Source: Paracoccus amoyensis
Lineage (GTDB): Bacteria > Pseudomonadota > Alphaproteobacteria > Rhodobacterales > Rhodobacteraceae
Assembly: GCF_014490725.1 (NCBI RefSeq)
Contig: NZ_JACOQL010000001.1
Coordinates: 434,001-498,000, forward strand
Length of the DNA stretch: 64,000 nucleotides
Direction of reading: 5' to 3'
The notes beneath the pieces were generated by a model. The model ran no database searches. It had not been told where the DNA came from and saw only the letters and a list, made by a program, of their open reading frames with translations. The position numbers were made by a program, and so were the translations under genes. Positions 36,017-43,427 of this stretch are shown one piece after another. How positions within the stretch are numbered: position 1 is the stretch's first letter; each line of letters begins with the position of its first letter.

Positions 36017-36967
36017 ATGACGCCAGTTGTAAGCCAGCCCGTCGAAGGTGCGCTGACCCATTCAGCGATATTCATTACGCTTACGGTCAATCAGGGCGCG
36101 GATGATCTGCAAAAATTCCGCGACCTGTGCGGCGATCTGCCGTCGCTGATCCGTGCGGTCAGTTTCCGCAGCCCAAGCGCGGGTTTGACCTGCATTGTCG
36201 GTCTGGGCGCGGACCTGTGGCAGCGTCTGGAGACGGGCGCGACCCCGGCCGGGCTGCATCCGTTTCGCGAAATCAATGGGGTGCATCACGCGCCCTCGAC
36301 CCCTGCGGACGTGTTGTTCCATATCCGCGCCAGCCGAACCGATTTCTGCTTCGAGCTGGCCGCCGAAATCATGTCGCGGCTGGAAGGCGCGATTACCCTT
36401 CAGGACGAAACGCAGGGGTTCAAGTTTTTTGACAATCGCGATCTTCTGGGCTTCGTCGATGGCACGGAAAATCCCGCCGGACTGGCGCTGACAGAGGCGG
36501 TTCTGATCGGCGACGAAGACGCGGTCTTTCGTGGCGGCAGCTATGTCATCACCCAGAAATACATGCATGATCTGACGGCATGGAAAGCCATGACGGTCGA
36601 ACGGCAAGAGCAGATCATAGGCCGTCAGAAACTGAGCGATATCGAATTCCCCGATGATAAAAAGGCGTCCTATGCGCATAACGTGCTGACGAATATCAAC
36701 GATGCCGAGGGTAATCAGCTTCAGATCCTGCGCGATAACATGCCCTTCGGCAGCCCCTCGCATAAGGAGTTCGGCACCTATTTCATCGGCTACTCTTGCG
36801 AGCCGGAGCGGACCGAGCGGATGTTGAACAACATGTTCATCGGGGATCCGCCGGGCAATTATGACCGTATCCTGGATGTCAGCAACGCCGTCACCGGATG
36901 CCTGTTTTTTGTGCCATCCACGGAAATGGTGGACGCTATCGCTCAGGGCGAAAAGATCACTGGGTAA
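36017..36967 (+). CDS. Dyp-type haem peroxidase
   Basis: The 316-residue protein belongs to the dye-decolourising peroxidases of the YfeX-like cytoplasmic type (no Tat signal). It has the hallmark GFVDGTENP near residue 147, with the distal aspartate, and LQILRDNMPFGSP with the distal arginine near residue 240. These enzymes use hydrogen peroxide to oxidise various substrates; the natural substrate is unknown. TTG-ATG at 36014 gives two starts; the ATG at 36017 follows GGGGGAA. It is divergent from pccB and is followed 17 bases later by an SDR gene. Confidence 0.92.
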   Translation: MTPVVSQPVEGALTHSAIFITLTVNQGADDLQKFRDLCGDLPSLIRAVSFRSPSAGLTCIVGLGADLWQRLETGATPAGLHPFREINGVHHAPSTPADVLFHIRASRTDFCFELAAEIMSRLEGAITLQDETQGFKFFDNRDLLGFVDGTENPAGLALTEAVLIGDEDAVFRGGSYVITQKYMHDLTAWKAMTVERQEQIIGRQKLSDIEFPDDKKASYAHNVLTNINDAEGNQLQILRDNMPFGSPSHKEFGTYFIGYSCEPERTERMLNNMFIGDPPGNYDRILDVSNAVTGCLFFVPSTEMVDAIAQGEKITG

Positions 36968-36984
36968 ATCATCGGGAGAGGGCG

Positions 36985-37683
36985 ATGGAAAAAGTAGCAG
37001 TCATTACCGCTGGCGGATCGGGCATGGGCGCGGCTGCGGCGCGTCGTCTGGCGGCTGACGGATACCATGTGGCGATCCTGTCATCATCCGGCAAGGGTGA
37101 GGCATTGGCGCACGAGCTGGGTGGCGTCGGTGTCACCGGGTCCAACCGGTCAAATGATGATCTGCGGCGTTTGGTTGATGCGGCGATGCAGAAGTGGGGG
37201 CGTATCGACGCGCTGGTGAACTCGGCCGGGCACGGCCCGCGCGCCCCGGTTCTGGAAATCAGCGATGATGACTGGCATCTGGGAATGGAGGTCTATTTCC
37301 TGAATGTCGTGCGCCCCACGCGGTTGGTGACACCCATCATGGAAGCGCAGGGCGGCGGGGCCATCGTCAATATCTCGACAGCATGGGTGGATGAACCGTC
37401 CGAACATTTCCCGACCTCGGTTGTCTTTCGTGCCGGTCTGACCAGCTTTACCAAGCTATTTGCAAACCAGTTCGCGTCCCAAAATATCCGCATGAATAAC
37501 GTCATGCCGGGCTGGATCGACAGCTTGCCGCAAACCGATGCGCGACGCGATCAGGTGCCGATGGGCCGCTATGGCAGCGAAGATGAGGTGGCGGCGACCA
37601 TTGCCTTTCTGCTGTCGGATGGGGCGGGCTATATCACCGGACAGAACCTGCGCGTGGATGGCGGGGTCATTCGCGGGGTCTGA
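36985..37683 (+). CDS. SDR family protein lacking the usual Tyr-Lys pair
   Basis: The 232-residue protein has the Rossmann motif VITAGGSGMGAAAARRL, VNSAGHGPRAP (NAG-type) and NISTAWVDE. Where classical SDRs have YxxxK, this one reads PTSVVFRAGLTSFTK, with Ser and Arg at the aligned positions. The end GWIDSLP and LLSDGAGYITGQNLRVDGG are normal. The family with RMNNVMPGWIDSLP is known to me as an atypical SDR group. It may bind NAD(P) without classical catalysis. It is in an apparent operon with the Dyp peroxidase. Confidence 0.88.
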   Translation: MEKVAVITAGGSGMGAAAARRLAADGYHVAILSSSGKGEALAHELGGVGVTGSNRSNDDLRRLVDAAMQKWGRIDALVNSAGHGPRAPVLEISDDDWHLGMEVYFLNVVRPTRLVTPIMEAQGGGAIVNISTAWVDEPSEHFPTSVVFRAGLTSFTKLFANQFASQNIRMNNVMPGWIDSLPQTDARRDQVPMGRYGSEDEVAATIAFLLSDGAGYITGQNLRVDGGVIRGV

Positions 37684-37780
37684 TCCGTGATCGTGAGCGC
37701 CCCGGAATTGACATCGGGCGGCAAAGTATTAAGCCCCGATTGGGGCGTTCGTGCCCATGGGTTCAGAAGGCTGACGCAGC

Positions 37781-38797
37781 ATGGCTTTGCAGATCGATCT
37801 TTCCGCGATTGTCACGAACTGGCAAACGCTGGCGGCCATGGCGCCGAACGCCCGCGCCGCTGCCGTGGTCAAGGCCGATGCCTATGGTCTGGGCGCTGAT
37901 CGTGTTGCGCAGGCGCTGTATGACGCGGGCGCACGCGATTTCTTTGTCGCGCTGGCATCCGAAGGCCGCGCCCTGCGCGAAACCTTGCCTCGGGATGCAG
38001 TAATCAACATCCTGTCCGGCCACATGGCGGGTCAGAATCTGTCAGGTTTGGTGCCGGTGCTGAACAGCACCGAGCAATTCTTTCGCGACCGCGCGATGCG
38101 TCCGGGGCAGCCTTTCGCGATTCAGTTGGACACGGGCATGAACCGTCTGGGGCTTGAAGCGGCGGAATGGGCGGCGATCCGGGCCGAGGCCTTGGCCGCT
38201 GGTCCCGCCTTCATCATGTCGCATCTGGCCTGCGCCGATGAACCCGACCATCCTGCCAATGCCGCGCAGCTGGCGGCATTTCATCAGATGACGGATGGCT
38301 GTGGCGTGCCGCGTTCGCTGGCCGCGACCGGCGGCATTCTATTGGGGCCGCAATTTCATTTTGATATGATCCGGCCCGGCGTCGGAATATATGGCGGCAT
38401 GCCTTTTGCAGATGCGCAGCCGGTTGTCACTTTGGCGCTGGACGTGATCCAGACTCGCGAGGTTCAGGCGGGTGAGTTTTGTGGTTACAGCGCGACCTGG
38501 ACCGCTGAAGGCCCACTCCGGATTGCAACCGTCGCCGCAGGCTATGCTGACGGTATTCTGCGTTCGCTGTCGTCCAGCGGCTTCAGCCTTTATGCAGGGC
38601 AGACGGCTTGCCCGGTTGTGGGGCGGATCTCGATGGATCTGATGACCGTGGATGTGACGGCACTGGCCACGGTTCCGGCGCAGCTTGATCTGATCTGTCC
38701 TGAGCAACCGATTGATAGACTGGCTGATTATGCCGGCACGATCGGCTATGAAATCCTGACATCATTGGGCGCGCGTTATTCCCGAACCTATATCTAG
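37781..38797 (+). CDS. alr: Alanine racemase
   Basis: Alr interconverts L- and D-alanine for peptidoglycan, using PLP. The PLP lysine is in AAVVKADAYGLGA near residue 33, and GRISMDLMTVDVT and GYEILTSLGARYSRTY mark the C-terminal beta domain. At 338 residues it is slightly shorter than usual (about 350-360). AGAAGG lies upstream of the ATG at 37781. It lies 97 bases after the SDR gene. Confidence 0.94.
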   Translation: MALQIDLSAIVTNWQTLAAMAPNARAAAVVKADAYGLGADRVAQALYDAGARDFFVALASEGRALRETLPRDAVINILSGHMAGQNLSGLVPVLNSTEQFFRDRAMRPGQPFAIQLDTGMNRLGLEAAEWAAIRAEALAAGPAFIMSHLACADEPDHPANAAQLAAFHQMTDGCGVPRSLAATGGILLGPQFHFDMIRPGVGIYGGMPFADAQPVVTLALDVIQTREVQAGEFCGYSATWTAEGPLRIATVAAGYADGILRSLSSSGFSLYAGQTACPVVGRISMDLMTVDVTALATVPAQLDLICPEQPIDRLADYAGTIGYEILTSLGARYSRTYI

Positions 38798-38955
38798 ATC
38801 GTTTTCTGGCTGGCTGAAAGCGGATGCAATGCGCTGTTTTTGGCCGATGCCGCCATGAAAATGTCATGGAATCGGCACATTCTGCGACGCATGACCTTGT
38901 GCGAATCCCCTTGGATCGCCACCATGGAATGTAGACGCCTTAGTTGGAGAAGAAT

Positions 38956-40032
38956 TTGGGCCTTACGCCTACGTCATCTGTTTCGACCCCGTCCGCCGAA
39001 ACCTTGCTGGAATTTCCCGACAATCGGTTGCTGATCGATCTGTGCGGTGCAAATGACCGCCACCTTGCAAGGATTGAAGAAGCCCTTAACGTTCATATCC
39101 TGCGACGCGGCAACCAACTGGCGGTTGTCGGCTCGGCCGAGGCGCAGTCCGAAGCCGCGCTGATCCTGCGCGGACTTTATGCGCGGCTGGAACAGGGGCG
39201 CCCTGTCGAAATGGCCGAGGTTGATGCGGCGCTGCGCATGGGCGTGGATTCCGGCGATGAAATCACCCCCGCGGACCAGATCGAAATGTTTGGCGCGGGC
39301 AATTACGAACTTCGCACCCGCAAGAAATCGGTCGAGCCACGCACCGATGCCCAGAAAGCCTATGTCCGGTCGCTGTTCGAAAACGAACTGGCCTTTGGCA
39401 TCGGTCCGGCTGGCACCGGCAAGACCTATCTGGCGGTTGCAGTTGGCGTGACAATGCTGATCGGTGGCCATGTCGACAAGATCATCCTGTCGCGCCCCGC
39501 CGTCGAGGCGGGCGAGCGTCTGGGCTTTCTGCCCGGCGACATGAAGGAAAAAGTCGATCCCTATATGCAGCCCCTTTATGACGCGCTGAACGATTTTCTG
39601 CCCGGAAAGCAGATGCAGAAGTTGATGGAAGAAAAGCGGATCGAGATCGCTCCGCTGGCCTTCATGCGCGGGCGCACTCTGGCCAATGCCTTCGTCGTTC
39701 TGGACGAGGCGCAGAACGCCACCACCATGCAGATGAAGATGTTCCTGACCCGCCTGGGCGAAGGATCGCGCATGGTCATTACCGGCGACCGCACGCAGAT
39801 CGACCTGCCGCGCGGGATGCAGTCCGGCCTTGTCGATGCCGAACGCATCCTTGATGGCGTCAAGGGGATCAGCTTCAGCTATTTCACCGCCAAGGATGTT
39901 GTCCGTCACCCGCTTGTCGCGCGCATCATCGAAGCGTATGACGCCGAGGATGTCGCGGCGTTGGCCCGTGGCGAAACACAGGAGCACCGTGGCGGTTATA
40001 TCCCGCGACGTGACAAACGCAGCGATGCCTGA
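38956..40032 (+). CDS. PhoH family ATPase (PhoH-like, YbeZ type)
   Basis: The 358-residue protein has an N-terminal KH-like part and the ATPase core: Walker A GIGPAGTGKTYLAV near residue 155, RPAVEAGERLGFLPGD, Walker B FVVLDEAQNAT, and ITGDRTQIDLP. It works with YbeY in rRNA processing and ribosome quality control. The start is inferred to be TTG at 38956, six bases after GGAG; another TTG lies at 38944 and no ATG fits. The end overlaps ybeY by 8 bases. Confidence 0.93.
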   Translation: MGLTPTSSVSTPSAETLLEFPDNRLLIDLCGANDRHLARIEEALNVHILRRGNQLAVVGSAEAQSEAALILRGLYARLEQGRPVEMAEVDAALRMGVDSGDEITPADQIEMFGAGNYELRTRKKSVEPRTDAQKAYVRSLFENELAFGIGPAGTGKTYLAVAVGVTMLIGGHVDKIILSRPAVEAGERLGFLPGDMKEKVDPYMQPLYDALNDFLPGKQMQKLMEEKRIEIAPLAFMRGRTLANAFVVLDEAQNATTMQMKMFLTRLGEGSRMVITGDRTQIDLPRGMQSGLVDAERILDGVKGISFSYFTAKDVVRHPLVARIIEAYDAEDVAALARGETQEHRGGYIPRRDKRSDA

Positions 40033-40522
40033 CGAGATATCCACTGATTGCGTCATCGAGGATGACCGATGGGACGAACTGGGCCTTGAAGACTTGGCGC
40101 AGCGGGCCGTTGCCGCTGCGCTAAGCTGGCATCGGATTGGCGGCGAGGTTGTTGTTCTGGGCTGCGACGACGCCCGCATCGCGGCGCTGAACGCCGATTT
40201 CCGGGGCAAGCCGCGCGCCACGAATGTGCTGTCATGGCCCTCGGTCGAACATTTGCCGCATGAACCGGGTGCGATGCCGGATCTTCCTGATGAGGAAGAG
40301 TTGGGCGATATCGCCATCGCCTATGAAACCTGTCTGGCCGAGGCATTGGCACAACAAAAGCCGGTCGCCGATCACGTGACCCATTTGCTGGTTCATGCTA
40401 CCCTGCATTTGCTGGGCTATGATCATTTGAATGATCCTGACGCTGAAACCATGGAAGCGGCCGAGCGTTCAATCCTTGCCCAGTTGAATATTCCTGATCC
40501 CTATATTGAGAAGGTCCGATGA
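40025..40522 (+). CDS. ybeY: Endoribonuclease YbeY
   Basis: YbeY is a zinc endoribonuclease for 16S rRNA 3' maturation and 70S quality control. The 165-residue protein has the metal motif LLVHATLHLLGYDHLND (H-x3-H-x5-H) near residue 120, FRGKPRATNVLSWP and LGDIAIAYE. The ATG at 40025 overlaps phoH. It has a 4-base overlap with corC, forming the conserved phoH-ybeY-corC operon. Confidence 0.95.
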   Translation: MPDEISTDCVIEDDRWDELGLEDLAQRAVAAALSWHRIGGEVVVLGCDDARIAALNADFRGKPRATNVLSWPSVEHLPHEPGAMPDLPDEEELGDIAIAYETCLAEALAQQKPVADHVTHLLVHATLHLLGYDHLNDPDAETMEAAERSILAQLNIPDPYIEKVR

Positions 40523-41460
40523 GTTCCGAACCCCGATTACCTGTTCCATCCCTTGGTGACGCCGCCGCATCTGCGGCTGATGGCGTCGGAGGGGATGGCC
40601 GTGATCTGCCCAGCTCTCGCAGTTTTTTCGGGCGCTTTTTCGATGCGTTGACAGGGGCCGAAGACGATCCGTCGCATGATGAAAGCAAGCCGCAGACCGG
40701 TTCGACCCCCAGCATTATCAACCTGCGCCGGATGCGCGTCGATGATGTGGCGGTTCCGAAGGCAGAAATGATCGCAGCGCCGGACGATATTGCGCTGAAC
40801 GATCTGGTGGAACTGTTCCGGGAACATGGATTTTCGCGCATTCCCGTCTATCACGAAACCCTGGACCATCCGTTAGGGATGATCCATCTGAAAGATCTTG
40901 CGCTGAAGCATGGGTTTGGCGCCAAGGGGCCGTTCGATCTGCTCTCGATGCTGCGCGAAGTTCTTTATGTTCCGCCGTCCATGTATATCGGCGTGCTGTT
41001 GCAGCAGATGCAGCAGCGCCGTATCCATATGGCGCTGGTCATTGATGAATATGGCGGGGTCGATGGTCTGGTCACGATTGAAGACCTGATCGAACAGGTT
41101 ATCGGCGAGATTGAAGATGAGCATGATGAGGCCGAAGGCACCATGTGTCTCGCCGAAAAGCCCGGTCAGTGGCTTGTGCAGGCGCGAATGCCGCTGGACG
41201 AGATCGAGGCAAAGACCGGCTTCAAGCTGGACAATGTCGAGGATGAAGAGGACGTTGACACGCTTGGCGGTCTGGTCGTCGTTCTTGCCGGTCGTGTCCC
41301 GCAGCGGGGTGAGGTGATCACGAACGACGCGGGTATCCAGTTCGAAGTCGTCGAGGCCGACCCGCGCCGGATAAAGCGTGTCCGTATGCGCCTGCCGGCC
41401 GATCTGGTCGCCGCGACGCAGAGCCAGACAAAAGAGGTTGTGAAGCCGCACGACAGCTGA
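40519..41460 (+). CDS. corC: CorC/TlyC family CBS-domain protein
   Basis: The 313-residue soluble protein has two CBS domains (residues ~75-205: DDVAVPKAEMIAAPDDIALND, FSRIPVYHETLDHPLGMIHLKDL, MALVIDEYGGVDGLVTIEDLIEQ). A C-terminal CorC/HlyC transporter-associated domain follows (residues ~215-300: DTLGGLVVVLAGRVPQRGEV). CorC proteins are linked to magnesium/cobalt efflux; the hemolysin name is historical. It is the last gene of the phoH-ybeY-corC operon. Confidence 0.9.
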   Translation: MSSEPRLPVPSLGDAAASAADGVGGDGRDLPSSRSFFGRFFDALTGAEDDPSHDESKPQTGSTPSIINLRRMRVDDVAVPKAEMIAAPDDIALNDLVELFREHGFSRIPVYHETLDHPLGMIHLKDLALKHGFGAKGPFDLLSMLREVLYVPPSMYIGVLLQQMQQRRIHMALVIDEYGGVDGLVTIEDLIEQVIGEIEDEHDEAEGTMCLAEKPGQWLVQARMPLDEIEAKTGFKLDNVEDEEDVDTLGGLVVVLAGRVPQRGEVITNDAGIQFEVVEADPRRIKRVRMRLPADLVAATQSQTKEVVKPHDS

Positions 41461-41509
41461 CTTTTGCGAACAGCTTGGCAGGTGAGGCACCGGCCAGAAC
41501 CGACTTCAT

Positions 41510-42454
41510 TTATGATGTATGGTTTTTCGCAAAATGCGCGACTGCGGCATCAAGAAATGTCGCGCGGCGTTCGGGGGTGCACATCATCACCTCGTGCCGC
41601 GCGCCGTCGATTTCCAGCAATTCGGCCCCTGACCAGCGCGAAACGCGGTCGCGGATCGCAGCGGCGGAGACGACCTTTTCCTGACTGCCCAGCGACACCA
41701 GCGCGGGCACATTGGGCGAATCCAGTTGCGACAGGCGGGCGCATTCGTTCAGCGCTTCGCGGACCCAGTTATAGCTTGCGCCACCAACTGTCATGTCGGG
41801 CCAGGCGGCAGCCTCGCGCAGCATTCGGCACCATTGGTCAGCGTCTTCGGTCAAAAGGTTCGCGCTGAAGGATTCGTCCAGCGCATAGGTGCCGCCGCCA
41901 CGATAGACTTGGCGCCCACCACGACCCATGCGACCGGCCAGATAGGCCAGGCCAATCGCTACGCCATGCGGCATCTGCCGAAGGTTGATCCCCCACATTG
42001 GCGCCGAAAAGACGGCGGATTGCACCTCCAGGCCGGCATGCAGGCCGGCAAGGGTAATGCAGCCGCCCATGGAATGGGCCAGCCAATGCCACGGCCGCGG
42101 CAGGTTCAGTTCCGTCGCCGCGATAACCAGTTCGACCAGATCGTTTTGATAATCGGCAAAGCTGTGGATGTGACCGGGCAGGGGATCATCCTGCAGGCGG
42201 GTGGAAAGCCCCTGACCACGCCAGTCGATCGAGATCACCTCATAACCATGGGTGGTCAGATGATCGGCGGTTTCGGCATATTTTTCGATGTATTCGGTGC
42301 GTCCGGGGCATAGAAGAACAGTGCCGCGCGGATCGCCCTGGGCCGCCCAATGTGCCACGCGGATGCGCAGGTCATCTTCGGTCTGGACCCAATAAGCATT
42401 CGCCGGGCGAAGCGGATCGCCCGGCAATTGACGAAAGGGGGCGGGTTGCATCAT
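41510..42454 (-). CDS. Alpha/beta hydrolase, lysophospholipase-like
   Basis: The 314-residue protein resembles PldB/monoacylglycerol lipase hydrolases. It has VLLCPGRTEYIEKYAETADHL, SIDWRGQGLS, the nucleophile elbow WLAHSMGGCITL, a late Asp region and the His in DGARHEVM. It likely cleaves an acyl ester of a lysolipid or monoglyceride. ATG at 42454 is chosen with GGGGG upstream; a TTG at 42469 is possible. The SCP2 gene lies just upstream on the same strand, which suggests lipid handling by both. Confidence 0.88.
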   Translation of the reverse strand: MMQPAPFRQLPGDPLRPANAYWVQTEDDLRIRVAHWAAQGDPRGTVLLCPGRTEYIEKYAETADHLTTHGYEVISIDWRGQGLSTRLQDDPLPGHIHSFADYQNDLVELVIAATELNLPRPWHWLAHSMGGCITLAGLHAGLEVQSAVFSAPMWGINLRQMPHGVAIGLAYLAGRMGRGGRQVYRGGGTYALDESFSANLLTEDADQWCRMLREAAAWPDMTVGGASYNWVREALNECARLSQLDSPNVPALVSLGSQEKVVSAAAIRDRVSRWSGAELLEIDGARHEVMMCTPERRATFLDAAVAHFAKNHTS

Positions 42455-42473
42455 CGACGCTGCCCCCAAGGCA

Positions 42474-42758
42474 TCAGGACAGGGCCTGACCCAATTGCAT
42501 CGCGACGGGCATCGAGCCGTCCAGTTTCAGCTTGCCGGTCATGAACGCGGTTGCGGGGTTCACGCTGCCGTTCAGGATTGCCTCGAATGTTTCGCGGTTG
42601 GCCGTCAGGGTAACGTCCGCCTCTTCGTCGCCGGCGCGAACGCCATTTTCGTCGATCATGATGGCACCTTCGCCTTCGATCACGAATTTCGCGGTCGACC
42701 CGAAGCTATCAATCTTTTGGCCCAGCTTCTCGACTGCGGCGTTCACAACATCGCTCAT
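42474..42758 (-). CDS. SCP2 sterol-binding domain protein
   Basis: The 94-residue protein is a lone SCP2 domain: FVIEGEGAIMIDENGV, then DVTLTANRETFEAILNG and AFMTGKLKLDGSMPVAMQL, which is the typical C-terminal half. SCP2 domains bind lipids or fatty acyl-CoA in a hydrophobic tunnel; the ligand here is unknown. GAGAGGAATGAA precedes the ATG at 42758. It lies 19 bases upstream of the hydrolase start. Confidence 0.92.
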   Translation of the reverse strand: MSDVVNAAVEKLGQKIDSFGSTAKFVIEGEGAIMIDENGVRAGDEEADVTLTANRETFEAILNGSVNPATAFMTGKLKLDGSMPVAMQLGQALS

Positions 42759-42818
42759 TTCATTCCTCTCATCGTGGTATGACTGGCATTGGGCCAGCGG
42801 GGTAGTTACATTGACGAT

Positions 42819-43424
42819 ATGCCCACTTGCGCCATCAATTTCCAGTATTTCGTGACGGAACCCTTTCACAGAGTTCTGACGATTTTGCACATATTCGCAA
42901 CGCTTTTCCTTTTGTCCGGAATGTCCTCCACTCTCTCGGCGCAGGAACGCCCGGATATGGACGCGCTGTTCCAGCAACTTGCGAAACCAGAGGGTGAGGG
43001 GTGGCGGATCGCCGAATCGGATATCCTGCGGGAATGGTCGAAGTCCGGCTCTGCTTCCATGGATTTGCTGTTGCAGCGCGGGCAAGCGGCGCTGGATGAA
43101 GGCGAAATCGAAGTCGCCATCGGCCATCTGACGGCGCTGACGGATCATGCCCCTGAATTTGCAGAAGGATTTCAGACCCGTGCGGCGGCTTATGCCACTG
43201 CTGGCCAATTCGGACCTGCACTTGCGGATCTTGCGAAAGCCCTGCAACTTGAACCGCGCCACTTCGCGGCGCTGACACAACTGGGCGCCATGCTGGAGGA
43301 AAGCGGCGATACCGAACGGGCACTGGCCGCCTATCGGGCAAGCTTGAAAATTCATCCGCATCAGCAAGAGGCGATTGACGGTGTGGAGCGTCTGGAACGT
43401 CTGCAATCGGGCACCGAAATTTAA
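42819..43424 (+). CDS. TPR repeat protein, exported or membrane-anchored
   Basis: The 201-residue product has a hydrophobic segment (VLTILHIFATLFLLSGMSSTLSA) that could be a signal peptide. Three TPR motifs span residues ~85-190 (LLLQRGQAALDEGEIEVAIGHL, FQTRAAAYATAGQFGPALADL, LTQLGAMLEESGDTERALAAY). It is probably a periplasmic scaffold. The start is uncertain: ATG at 42819, or a GTG nearer the hydrophobic segment. The helicase gene starts three bases after its stop. Confidence 0.82.
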   Translation: MPTCAINFQYFVTEPFHRVLTILHIFATLFLLSGMSSTLSAQERPDMDALFQQLAKPEGEGWRIAESDILREWSKSGSASMDLLLQRGQAALDEGEIEVAIGHLTALTDHAPEFAEGFQTRAAAYATAGQFGPALADLAKALQLEPRHFAALTQLGAMLEESGDTERALAAYRASLKIHPHQQEAIDGVERLERLQSGTEI

Positions 43425-43427
43425 CAC

